A stretch of 64,000 nucleotides of DNA. It comes from Lineus longissimus. Its lineage: Eukaryota; Nemertea; Pilidiophora; Heteronemertea; Lineidae. The first letter of the stretch is position 1; each line of letters begins with the position of its first letter. Under the pieces are notes generated by a model. The model was not told the origin of the DNA. It saw only the letters and a program-made list of their open reading frames with translations, and did no database searches. Shown here in pieces: positions 34,401 to 45,796 of this stretch. The stretch spans positions 7,309,431 through 7,373,430 of the forward strand of contig NC_088322.1 of assembly GCF_910592395.1 (NCBI RefSeq), given 5' to 3'. The position numbers and the translations under genes are program-made.

Positions 34401-35619
34401 TTGTATACTATATACATAATCGTATTAGCCAGAAAGGTTAATGACTCCTCAGTATTGAAAATGGGAATGGAATCGGAAGTCGCCCTTGATGACTAAATAC
34501 CCGGCGCAGCCGTTCTGACAGCTATCTTAAAGGCCTTAGAAAAGTTTGAAAATAAAAGTAGGTACTGTATCTCTCTACACAACAACATCGTTTACATTTT
34601 TTTTGAGTATGTATTTACACAATTTTCAAATCTAATTGAAAATTAAAAATCGTTAACGAACGGCGACGCTTTTAAAATCAAATTATGAAGTTACACACTC
34701 CACAGCCAAAGAATAGGGCATGGCGATTTTTATAACAATATTGAAAATGTTTGTTAAATATACATGTACATGTAGTTAATATCGATATTCTCATACTGTT
34801 TTCACTTTCCACAGTTTCCGCAGGTTCCGCAGATTCCGCAGATTCCGCTCAGCCATACCCAAAAAGTTATTCGAAAAATACGTAATAACCGGCAATTAAT
34901 GCATTAATTTGACCAGAATTCCGTAAATTGTAAATAGTATTAATAATACGGACTTCTTTATCGGTAACAGATAGGCCAGGATTTTGCTCATAATTTGCGT
35001 GTATTATAAATACTCCTTCGGCGTTTGCATGCTATATCGCAATCAAAATCGCTGAACCGAGCGATAAACTTCATAAAACGCCTTGAAAGCTAATAGTTGG
35101 CTTCAAAGCGATGCGGAATAAATCATCTTTTTCAAAAGGATATTGTCCCATTAGATTTTTGCAATAATATATGTAAACATGCAATTTTAAACTGTGAACC
35201 TATTCGTGCGGAAGGACCTCCGTTTTGATGTGAAGAGGCAGGGCATTTTGTGACATCCAGAGTGAGTCCTTATTTTAATTGAAACTCTCGGATGACGTGC
35301 AGAAATCACCGAAATGTTATTGGACTGGTTGCTCAGGAAGAATGCCTGCTATAATTGGTGATGTTTGTGTAAACCATCCCGAACCTCGAGGCCTTTACTC
35401 CCGTTTAAACAAAGCAGGGGTATAATACCTTTTAAATCTTGGTGAGATGCAAAAAACCTTGGCGGTCAAAAAGTGCTTTTTTGGACGGATGATTAAAAAA
35501 ATCTTTCAGGTTCCCCAATCAATTAAAACTTTTGCGTGAACTCAAACTTTCCTGCCGCCGATTCGGACCATCCTCCCGAATGGCCTACAGGTGACCACCC
35601 AGCGCGACCCAGGGATATG
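31416..35619. other. Repeat-derived intergenic DNA
   Basis: It holds broken copies of the family above (31480-31900, 32080-32150, 33880-34020, 34540-34690). A TTCCGCAGATTCCGCAG microsatellite near 34820 has a related segment at 46985-47050. Minus frames at 32783-33091 and 33430-33747 show no motif. No gene recognised. Confidence 0.4.
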
Positions 35620-36020
35620 AATAGAACCAGGGCATATTTTTGGCGATTTTCCCGAATCTTCGCGTCAAACTCCCGCGAAAATTTGTCGGTCAACACTATG
35701 TTTGTCGCCCACCTCGCCAATTCAAAATTATTTCATGGAAACCTTCGTCCAGGATGCTGGACAAAATGAAGGGAAATTCTAATGAAAATCTAATGATGTC
35801 AGTCTAAATAAAATCTAAAAAACTTAATCTAAATACACGTGGTAATGTTGTGTGCAACGATGCAGCGATGTCATCAACTTTTATTGGTTGGATTTTCCTC
35901 CAATGAATATCCCATGTAGAGAATGCATCGAACAGAATGACACACTTTTAAACTCGGCTGTGAATTATTTATTTTTGGTCGCGTTCGCACCGGGTGTACA
36001 TGTACGTCAGTGATCCATAG
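35620..36020 (+). repeat. 0.4-kb direct repeat, left copy
   Basis: It matches 41220-41620 in the same orientation. Shared words include CTCCCGCGAAAAT.TGTCGGT, CAGGATGCTGGACAAA, AATAAAATCTAAAAAACTTA, GAATATCCCATGTAGAGAAT and GTGAATTATTTATTTTTGG. The two copies bracket the ASB-like gene and its intronic transposon. Confidence 0.9.
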
Positions 36021-36419
36021 AGGCGTTATCATTGTCATAATGTGCCGTTTCGTAAGATGCCAAGATTTGCCAAATGGTAAGTTTCGATGTTTTGTGAAAT
36101 ACTTTCTCAAAGATTGCGAAAAAAGTAAGATTTTAAATAGAAATAAGGGGTCAACAAAACATTTTTAATTTCTTTAGTTATCACCCTAAAACAATTCCAA
36201 AATAAAATGGAAGTTTGAGCTAAACATGATAAACTTATCTTGGAGCTTACTAAAATACAATTAACATCCACCAAACATGCTCAATGTAAATTGTATAATA
36301 GACACCCAACGTACAATTTTTAAGATTGGTCACCCAACAAAGAAATCTCTGTTTGGTATCATTTACGTACAATTTACGTTTGGCGCCGAACATGAAATCC
36401 GTATTTGGCAGACATAGAT

Positions 36420-36425
36420 TTTATT
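36420..36425 (-). other. Poly(A) signal of the ASB-like gene
   Basis: AATAAA on the minus strand (TTTATT on plus), 128 nt after the stop codon at 36553. It is the first canonical signal downstream and gives a short 3' UTR. Confidence 0.55.
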
Positions 36426-36552
36426 GGGCACATTGCCCATGTACTCACACGATGATGGAGCTCCGCCACTGGGCGAGCTAAGAGGAGAACGATGACATGT
36501 TGGGAAGCAACCGTCACGCTGCCAGCCAGAAATTTACCGTTTCGCGAAGTGT

Positions 36553-38292
36553 TCATTCGGGCATACAACTTTTGTCTTGGGTTCCTTGGAAGAGAATGTA
36601 CTTCTTCAGTTGTGTCGGATATTCGAGGTCGTTCGACGTGACACTCGCCCTCAGTGGCGGACGCATCACCTCCCGTATCTTCAGGCGACACATCTCTTTC
36701 AGCGTGTAGCCATTGGCGAGAAACTCTTCCAAATACTCCTCGACGGCTTTGCATTTCATGGCATGAGAAGGGTCTTTAATGTTTTGGTAGATCTCACCGA
36801 TCAAGCGCCAACTCAGAGATCCAGTCTCGACGAGGGTTTTAACCAACTCCAGATTTTCGGAATCAGTCATTCGCTCACGTGAAATTGGTCGCTTTGGCTG
36901 GTCGGCCAAAAAATCAATATAACCAAGCCTTTCTCTAATTCCGCTAAAGAAATCTTTATCAATCGATCTCAAGTTATCCCGCATGGGGGGCCACATAATC
37001 TCCTGAAACACGATCAAAAGAAGGTTAGCTGCCGAGGCAGATGGTTTAGCCCCTTCACGGAGCAGCAGGCAGACACACCGAAGGTAATCAACGTCATCAT
37101 GGTATTCTACTGACATGATGTGTGCCTCCAAATCGTCTAAGGGAGTTGTGCCGTTATTGCAGCGAAGGTTGACGTCAGCCCCTTTTCTCAAAAGGTATGG
37201 AACCATTCTTCGGTTGTAAATACAGGCTATCATGAGGGGAGAGAAACCGCTTTGTGCGGGATAGACAGATACCAGATTAACTTTGGCTCCCTTCTCTATA
37301 AGCAAGTCACAAATGTCAGTTCGTTTATTTGATCTCACGGCTGCTTCCAGGGATGTGCATAAGTAAGCTTCACCGTATCGTAAGTTCCGGTTGATATCCA
37401 TAACGTAAGGCAGCAGCATCTTGACGCGTTCAATATTTTCCTCTCGGATTGCTAAAAACAACTGCGTATCTATAAAATCCGCGTCCTCTTTTATGCACCA
37501 TTTGGCCAACAGCTTTTGCTTCGCACTATCACCAACAATGAAAGCAGCGAACAGAGCCACGGAGCGAATGTGATTAGGTTTCGTCAATGCGTCATCGAAA
37601 TCGAGTATTATTTTAATCATTTCAATATTCGATGTCGATATAGCCTCAACAATGATGATAGGTACTTTATCGTACTCGAACATCGAAGGATTACGTACGA
37701 GTGTTTCGGCATACGGGTCAGCGCCAATAGACAAAAGGAATTTGAAGAACGCAACATCTCTCTGCCTGCACGCCTCACCAAGAGGAAACTTCATGCCAAA
37801 ATCACCTAAAACGACTGCGGAATTGACATCAACTCCGCGATTAATTACAATTTCTTTAGCTTCGTCAAACCGACCAGCCACTACGGCCGCCAAAAGCGCT
37901 GTCGGTCCTTTGAACTTCCTGTCCGATTGGTTAGCTGTCGAAATCTCTTTCTTGTCAAGGAAGAGGTTTATGATTTTTACGTGATCCGTTGTATCAAGAC
38001 CATTCTCGCTCGCTCGGTAGAACTGAGTAAGTGACATCTCGACCGGGGAAATATCTTGCATCTTTAATGATCCGTCTAGGTACATTTTATGTCTTGTGTA
38101 CGGATCAACTCCGTGGAGGAGCAGAACTTCGATAAAAGGTACCCTCAGGTTCTTGCAGGCCGTCACAAGTTCACCAGTACATGTCTTTCGCATTTCTTCT
38201 TGATCAGGGCAAAAATCGAGTAGACGTCCGACTATGGTCGCCTTTCGGCTTTCTCCGGCAGACTTCACCGCAACCGCGAGCTTCGCAAACCT

Positions 38293-38323
<31 letters not shown>

Positions 38324-40681
38324 TCGTCATAAGTTTGCAGCATCGCCACCTGTAATAATGGAATACGCGTAACATTGAGTCCATATTTGGGTGAGACATT
38401 GATTTCCTCCCTGGAAAATCAGTTCTCCAGATTGCCGAGAATCATATCTACATCTTGTGAATTCAAGGCAGGTCGGGCTCCGACTTACTGTGCAGTGGTG
38501 ACTGAAAGTGGTCTGGGAAAATGTCTGCATCACAACCAGAACCTTCCTGCCAAAATGTGCGCTCCTTCGAATGCTTGCCAAAATAAAATGTGTCCATCTG
38601 GTTACCAGGACACTTGGACATCATATGCATTCAATTTTGAGGTAAATAAACCACCCAACATCTTTGTAGTACACGCAAAAATCGGTTTACATGTATTTAA
38701 CATTTGTAACTTGTTTGCTCTCCACAGAACAAACATGCAGTCCATTTTTCTCGCTTTGTGATGCAATTCACGCTTGAAGAACGTTATTACCGTTAGTTTG
38801 TTGAAAGACTCCCAACAACACAATTTCTCCAACATTATTAACTTTTCTTTTTCCTAGGGCAGGTCAGCTCGGCAAGAAGTCTCGGCAATCTGGGGAATTG
38901 ATTCTCCAGTGTATAAAGGTAACTTTAAACAAAAACTGTCGTTTATGGGCAAAACATGACGAAATGAGGCCAAATTGTTGTCTCTAAGAAGACATCGGGG
39001 CTCGAGTCATACATTTTGATCAAATATAAATTTACTTATGGTATTGCATTGTATGCAAATACATGTATTGATATTTATCTATCTGTAGTGTACTGATGGT
39101 CTCATTTGCAATATCAATATGTTACCTAAAAATCTCCTTGATCAGGAAAAAAGTTCACACTCGGGTAGAAGTCCAGTTCATTTTGTCAACATACCCATAT
39201 AGTCAAAGCCTGCTGACGAATTTTAGCATCGTCAACATCTTCAATCAGTATCTTCACCTGAAACACACAATTCAAGGAGGATACCGCGGTGACGTCACGG
39301 CTTTTCCAAGATGGCGCTGCATATTGTAAACAAACTCGATCCACGGCCAAGGGAAAATCAAGTCATCAAAAAAGTTAGATTTTTCGCATCAAATCAGAGT
39401 TATTAGTACTTTTCTGCTATGAAATAAGTCTTCAGACAATAAGCTATCATTTGAATAATGAAAAGTGCTGTTTTGATGGGGAAAAATAGGGTTTTTTAAA
39501 CCAAATAGCCGGGCACCGATCTTCCAAAATTAGCGATGGTTTCAAAACAGTCTCCCAGATATGGGGCAATCTCTTCATTATCATAATGGGATTTGGAGGC
39601 ATGTTTACAGATTTTACAAGTTCGAGACCTGTAATACCTAAAACTCGCATAGATCCCCATAGATCCCCTCTATTTGTCGAGTTAGCGCCCCTGTAAGATC
39701 ATGCATTTTCGGACACTAGAACGAAATCTTCCTGCGGATATCGCGGTTTCGGTGATGATTTAAGGAGAAATTGACTGTTCTTAGAGTTGTATGGGACAGA
39801 AATGAGTTCATACTTCATGAATACATGAATATATTATGATATGGGCGGGCTTCTAAGTCAAAACAATAACAAACTCAACTGCATCTCTACCGTGTATCGC
39901 GTAGTGCCTTGCCTAGTGTATTTCGTAGTGTATTTTAGCGGAGACATTATTTCCCATTATTTCCGCACTTTGGCCACGCCAAACGTCTTTTTTATTCGTG
40001 GAAGTTAATCTGCTCTGTAAATTTTATTCTACACAGGAAGAATCCATACTAGGTATTGCAATATTTCATGTCTATTGGTGTTTTTGTGTACAGGAGCGCA
40101 CCAGACAGTGGGACGTGGAGATGTGTTCAGTGCTGGTGCTGTCAGTAGACTGAATCTGATTGGCCATAGCGATCACTAATATGGGTCGGGATCACGTGAT
40201 GTGACGTCACCGCGGTATCCTCCTTGCACACAATTCGTGCTATTGGGCAGGGCAATATTCAGCAAGGGGGGGCAAGCCTCCCCCAAATGGTTCCCGAAAA
40301 ATGTTTTTTACCCCAACAGATGGCCAACTACTACCACCCCCCCCCCCCCTCACACCCCCAGGACCATAAAGTTAAATACAGCCCAGGTTGAATGCTGGTC
40401 TTGATATTTCTATGTTGGCCAGCACTGGCACCAAATAACTCCATAAATGGCCATTACGTTCATATTCGTCTCCAATGTTCCCCTTGTATCTTATCCCTCT
40501 CTAAATGTTGAATTGAAATGAAATTCGGAATAGGCTTTATACGTGTTTTTATAAGCATGATGAAATATTGGCGTACCTGTTCGAGTTGATCATCGTTTAG
40601 TACAGCGCCCATAATTGCCTCTATGAGAGATTGTGCCAGTCGGCACACCTCGTCTTCCGAGCTATCTTCTGATTCGGACAT
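36553..40681 (-). CDS. Ankyrin repeat and SOCS box protein (ASB-like)
   Basis: Two exons: 40681-40577 (ATG, 35 codons, donor CAG|GTACGC) and 38349-36553 (acceptor TTATTACAG|G, stop TGA). The phase-0 join gives about 633 residues. The N-terminus is acidic (MSESEDSSEDE), with a poly-Asp run near residues 45-54 encoded by an ATC/GAT microsatellite. About eight ankyrin-like units span residues 90-475; the clearest are GPTALLAAVVAGRFDEAKEI and GFSPLMIACIYNRRMVPYLL. The C-terminus (582-625) is a SOCS box: BC box TLKEMCRLKI and Cullin5-type LEYPTQLKKYILF. Proteins of this family bind Elongin B/C and Cullin5 as substrate receptors of ubiquitin ligases; the substrate here is unknown. The 2.2-kb intron holds transposon C copy 2. 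If exon 1 is wrong, translation could start at the ATG at 38343. Confidence 0.9.
38435..38641 (+). CDS. Possible cysteine-rich exon inside the ASB intron
   Basis: An open plus-strand frame runs from an acceptor-like AGTTCTCCAG (38425-38434) to a donor GAG|GTAAAT at 38641. It encodes a peptide with six cysteines spaced like a small secreted module (SCEFKAGRAPTYC, then NLPAKMCAPSNACQ). A possible next exon (38861-38920) keeps the frame, but its sequence is an inverted copy of 38403-38445, which makes it doubtful. No start exon was found. It lies antisense within the intron of the ASB-like gene and may be chance. Confidence 0.2.
39273..40226 (-). mobile_element. Non-autonomous DNA transposon C, copy 2
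   Basis: This is a reverse-orientation copy of 8197-9588 without the 443-bp insert; its 954 bp matches the length expected after subtracting insert and duplication. It is flanked by a perfect 9-bp duplication CACACAATT (39264-39272, 40227-40235). The 67-codon frame survives at 39650-39447. It lies in the intron of the ASB-like gene in the same transcriptional direction as that frame. Confidence 0.93.
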
Positions 40682-41219
40682 CTTGGTGTTTCGTAATACG
40701 ACGTGCGATACCTTGGTTGCAATGTGGGGCCTCCTCGGCGAAATGTGGAGGCAGGATATCTAAGAGTCGCCTACTCTCCTGACCGTCCGCAATGTACATA
40801 CACCGCTATCAAGGTTATGCTGCCTGACCTATACCAGTAATGAGTCATGGCCCATCATGATCACTGTGCAGTACATCCTGGTCTAACTTTTCTCGGCCTA
40901 GTTCCATGATATCAACAATTCAATGATATACATCTATTTATATAGTTACTCTACCCGTGCTTTTAAGCGGTCAGTTTCACATTTATTACTTCCTGCCTTT
41001 CTACCATATGGGGCGCCATAAGTGTCATGAATATCGAAAAATATATACAATTTGTAGAAAAAAGGCCGAAGTTCTTCTGTTTAATAATGCGAAACTTACC
41101 TCTTAGGACCACTGACATAGTGCATGAATTATATTTTCGACTTCATCCGATGATAACGACTTAATGATGGCATTCACTGGAAAGAGGTCACACAAGAACC
41201 CAAGTCACAAAACCGGGGC

Positions 41220-41620
41220 ACAAAGCAAGACATATTTCCTATTCGCGAAATCCGCAAAAATAACTCCCGCGAAAATGTGTCGGTTTACACGGTGTTTGGC
41301 GCCAACCTCGCCAATGGAAAAACAAGTTATGAAATCCTTCGTTCAGGATGCTGGACAAACTGAATGGATATTCTAATAAAATTTAATTATGTCAGTCCAA
41401 ATAAAATCTAAAAAACTTAATCTCAATATACCCGTGGTAATTTTGTGTGCAACGATGCAGTGATGTCATCAACTTTATATTGGTTGGATTTTCCTCAAAT
41501 GAATATCCCATGTAGAGAATGCATCGAACAGAATGACACACTTTTAAACTTGGCTGTGAATTATTTATTTTTGGTCGCGTTCACACCGGTTGTATGTCGT
41601 GGGTCAGTGATGGGTCAAAG
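41220..41620 (+). repeat. 0.4-kb direct repeat, right copy
   Basis: Partner of 35620-36020, about 5.6 kb away and in the same orientation. Differences are scattered substitutions and short indels, so the duplication is not recent. Confidence 0.9.
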
Positions 41621-43350
41621 ATGTATAGGTTACGAAAAGAATGAACGCTTTGAATGAAAATTTGTCTGGGTTTTGACGTCATTTTGACCTTCACTTGTAG
41701 AAATGAAGGTTATGAAAAAGGCTTAAAAGGTTTAAAAGGTTTTTCGGCCAACCCAAATAGTCACCGCGTTGAGGTGTTTCTGGTAAAATGAAAATGGTTG
41801 TAAAAAAAATCTTTCACTACGTTGAAAAACTTCTACGGGGTGGATATTTGTGTTGGCCGCGGAGAAATATCAACGGTTTTTCGGATGCTCAAAAACGTTC
41901 ATTTTTTAAAGGAGCATAATCACCACCTCTTTGAATGCCGAATACCCTATCGCGTGTAGTTCTGCCTCGTCCACTTCCATATTTGGTTGCTGAATTCAAC
42001 AGCCCCCAAGACGATACAATGGAGTCAAAACATTTTAATTCTTTATTAATTCTTCATTATGTGTTATCATCGACATGTGCTATTGTTAGGACTTTCGTAC
42101 AGAACAGGTCATGTAAAGCAACATTTCATTTGATACTCTTCAAAGGGGTACACCGTTGGTGTTCTTAGTATTTACTGGTGGCAGAGCAAAAAGGAATAAA
42201 CACTGCCGCAGTGCCGTATTCCTACGTGTCAACGTGGTTAAAATTGACCCGTAGTGTATATCTATAATGGAGTGTACAGCAGCAATGTTGTAATTTATAT
42301 TCAGTGCATATTTACAAAATCAAAAAACCTTAAATTCTATTTCATATTTCAAATTTTAGGTCCGATATCACATTCAAGGTCAAAGCGATGTGGCAGCCTG
42401 TTTGCCCACAGATGTTATTAAAAGTGATTCATCAAGGTTTATCATCGGAGTAAAGGCAATGGCAGATTATCCTCGGAATGAACATTGGCAATGATTGAAA
42501 CTAGCTCAAAGCTAGGTAACCTTTGACAATGCCTTCAACGGTGTAAAGTAAAGTTGTTTCTACTTCAGTGAGATGACTCAATTTTGCACAAATGATCGTG
42601 AATTTAAGGTAATTCTCTGGACCAAACATTCATATCGAAGGTACTATATGTACGTTGGCCCTTCCCGGATTTCTATAGCAATTAAAAGATAAACTACATG
42701 TTCAACTGGTAATTAAAGAACCTGCATACTCGTTCGCTTATAAGATTGTCCTCCTCCCTCACGAGTTTCCATAACAAGTCAAAGATAAAGTGCAGGCTTG
42801 GTTGGCAACAGAACTATTAGTGCCAGTTTTTCTAGTTTGCTTTGAGCCGTACCACGTATGATTGTGATAATTTCAGCTTCTGAATTCTAGTTGTGGCCTG
42901 GGGTCCAAGTACATCAGGTGTGCACACATAATATGAGGAGCTAAGGAAACAGACTAAGTGATGGTGTATATTGGATTTTACTAATTCCAGCGCCTGTGTA
43001 TACAAAATTGTCACCATCATGAGGGTGCAAGCAGAATGCTGTGAAACTTGAATTAGGCGTATCTTTTTGGCGGAATTCGCAAAGATTTCTAAAAAAGATA
43101 AATTTTCGCCTCTTTTCAACTGGAAATGATAGACAGGGAATTTTCTTAGTGTTAGGCCTTCAACTCGACAATGCGTTTAATTTTTTTGATTTTTTTTGAG
43201 GGGGGGAGGGGTTTCACACATAAGACTGAACTTCCTTTTTTACCTAACGATACAGAATATGAATCATTGGAACACGTCCAACTCTGTTCATGAGAAGCAT
43301 GAAGCCGGCGTTTATTTGCCTTTGCCGGTCTAACTCCACCCGTTGAACAC
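41621..43350 (+). other. Intergenic with one possible terminal exon
   Basis: At 42360 an acceptor (TTTCAAATTTTAG) opens a 44-codon frame ending in TGA at 42494. The peptide includes HIQGQSDVAACLPTDVIKSD and ends YPRNEHWQ. No upstream exon with matching phase was identified and no family is recognised. A G-rich run lies at 43198-43211. The rest has no recognised feature. Confidence 0.2.
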
Positions 43351-43778
43351 ACAGTGTTATAAGTAACATGGAATTAGTCAAGAAAAATGGGACCATCTTT
43401 ACTGCTTCTGAAAGCTCTGTACACAGTGTTATAAGTAACATGGAATTAGTCAAGAAAAATGGGACCATCTTTACTGCTTCTGAAAGCTCTGTACACAGTG
43501 TTATAAGTAGCATGGAATTAGTCAAGAAAATGGGACCATCTTTACTGCTTCTGAAAGCTCTGTACACAGTGTTATAAGTAACATGGAATTAGTCAAGAAA
43601 AATGGGACCATCTTTACTGCTTCTGAAAGCTCTGTACACAGTGTTATTAGTAACATGGAATTAGTCAAGAAAAATGGGACCATCTTTATTGCTTCTGAAA
43701 GCTCTGTACACAGTGGTATAAGTAGCATGGAATTAGTCAAGAAAAATGGGACCATCTTTACTGCTTCTGAAAGCCCTG
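43351..43778 (+). repeat. 72-bp minisatellite, six units, in-frame length
   Basis: ATGGAATTAG occurs at 43368, 43440, 43512, 43583, 43655 and 43727. Steps are 72, 72, 71, 72 and 72 bp. Units are nearly identical. Because 72 is a multiple of three, each codes in one frame for the 24-residue block starting MELVKKNGTIFTASES. The one-base loss in the third unit shifts that frame, and the opposite strand is also open. No promoter, splice site or start distinct from the repeat was found, so I class it as a minisatellite rather than a gene. Confidence 0.93.
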
Positions 43779-44185
43779 GGTTGATAAATCACAAAATAGG
43801 TAAAACCTGGATTTTGAAGAAAACAAATTGGGTCTTTTTCGGTTGTATCTCCTGTTGCATACAGGTGTATACGTACGTATGTAACTGCCTTGTAAACCTG
43901 GACGCGGTAATTTTGCAGATAATACACCTGCTATTAAAAGTCGCTAAGAACGACATAATTTCAATTATTTATAACATTCAAGACAGTAGTCATTGACACA
44001 CGCATGAATATAAATGGTGTGAGCCATTAGTATCTATAGTTTCCAAGGAAACAGTCATAAATAATAGATATGATTTCTTATTAGGAGCAACTATTATCTT
44101 TATGGACTAAATACTCGATTAGGCAAAACAAAGAAAATGACGACACGTCTCGACTCATCTTTGCAAGGTGAATCCCCACAGGCAC

Positions 44186-44359
44186 ATGATAACAATAATT
44201 ATAGCACTAACTGTTCTCCTCCCCCGACGCAGTTATTATTGTCAGTCTCAAAATGATACCGTGTTTATTGGATCAAATGCCACACAAAGAGTAAATTATT
44301 CGTCGGTCAGACTGGAAGACACCGACTCACAGCACGTTGCTGTAGTGAAAGCCCCACAG
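44186..44359 (+). CDS. Possible first coding exon of a secreted protein
   Basis: From ATG 44186 the frame encodes a hydrophobic start (MITIIIALTVLLP) and a polar region with three N-glycosylation sequons (NDT, NAT, NYS). It reaches CAG|GTATAT at 44357-44361, a plausible phase-0 donor. Without splicing the frame ends at 44431. No downstream exon was identified and no family is recognised. It may be the 5' end of a gene or a chance frame. Confidence 0.28.
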
Positions 44360-45324
44360 GTATATCTGGTGGGCCACAAAAAACGAGAGTATGAAATTAA
44401 ATTATGTAAAAATTGGGGAACAGCCATTTAGATATTTCCCTACCATTATTATATTGATTATTGCCACATTGTCTACAAATATTTGGCCATTAATTCAAAA
44501 ATGATTTACTATCAGACATTGAAGACTTTCAAAGAGGAAAAATGACAGGCGACCGTTAGAGATAGTGATGCAAAAAAAACCCCAAATAATACCACCGAAA
44601 ATGAAATTGTATAAAAAGCATAGGGGCTGCAAGTTTGATATGAAATTAATGATTGTCATTGCCTATCATAGAGCTATCAGACAAATTTATTTTGTATATT
44701 ACTACACCGGCAGAAGAAGAACTTGGCGATCTGTCTCATGGGCTATCTTAGTCTCTTGGTCTCTTCATCCCCCTCGCCTGTGGCCAACAAACATCTCGTG
44801 AGTGATTCACGACGTGGCAAGGTTTGCATAAGACAGAAGGTAGGGGTTCACCCGATTGGAAACTTGCCCAGCCAAACGTACGGCGCAGTTAAACCATTTA
44901 TGCGACGATCACGCATGGATGAGACTCCTCTCTGTTTAAAACTTAATTGAGACAGAATCTTAGAACGATTCCGATTGAGATGATTTCGAGTGGACAGTGA
45001 TGCGCGTGATTGTTGAATGCCGCCGCTCATGCCATGGGTGAGACTAAACCTCGTGGTTATGAAATATGCAACGGGTTGGATTTTATTTACCGTCCTTCAC
45101 CGAGGACCTTGCCACTAACACTGATGCAGAGCTTTGCCAACTAACGATTCCGCGATCGCAACGCACACGTCCCTTCAACTAAGTGGAGTTGTGAGTTGGA
45201 TGTTCTGATCCTACTTTTGCATGCCTTTGAGTCGTTTCTTAAATACACTCACACAAAGACCTCACAGACCAGTGTGTGGCTGGCAGGATCCAATGCCCAA
45301 TGAGAGTCCATGTCTATCCACTGG

Positions 45325-45605
45325 TAGGAGGCTTTTTCCGACTTCTTAACGGTTTCTCTAACTTTTTCTGATTTATCCGACAAAAACCCGACCTTTTCTC
45401 TGAAAGGTCGGATGATTAGAAAACATGTGAAAAAGTCTAGGGCTTCGATTAAAGATTAAATATCAAAGATCCTATGATGGATGGGGTTAATGAGGTGACC
45501 TGACTGAGTGCGCTAATTCGTAGGCCTATTCACATTCGTGTTTTACTTTCGTGTCACAGAGTGTTATGCTCACACTTCATTAACCCCATTCAACAAAGGC
45601 ATTTG
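45325..45605. repeat. Compact copy of the TTTTTCCGAC inverted-repeat family
   Basis: It starts GTAGGAGGCTTTTTCCGAC, like the ends of 52732-54022. It continues through GAAAGGTCGGAT..., AGGGCTTC and GATGGGGTTAATGAGGTG, then turns back as CATTAACCCCATTC and TTTGATCTTTATT. The second half is shorter than in the full element and the right terminus is missing. Confidence 0.65.
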
Positions 45606-45746
45606 ATCTTTATTTAAACTGTACTACATGTATAATCTTTTATAGCAAAGCACAATGATCTCTTGTTGTGCACTTCATTCAGGAAGATCGAAGTTGGTAG
45701 AGAAGTTTGCTTTTTATCTATTCCAGGATATTGTAGTTATAGCATA

Positions 45747-45796
45747 TATTATAGCATCTATAAATAGATGCTATAATATCTATAAATAGATGCTAT
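45747..45796. repeat. Duplicated ATAGCATCTATAAATAGATGCTAT palindrome
   Basis: The palindrome AGCATCTATAAATAGATGCT occurs and is followed at once by ATAATATCTATAAATAGATGC and a final TATAA. The stretch can form a strong hairpin. It is probably the remnant of a small palindromic element; no function is seen. Confidence 0.7.

Noticed and set aside
38861-38920. Possible exon with strong acceptor TTTTCTTTTTCCTAG and donor AAAG|GTAACT
   Set aside because: Most of it is an inverted copy of 38403-38445, and no downstream exon of matching phase was found.
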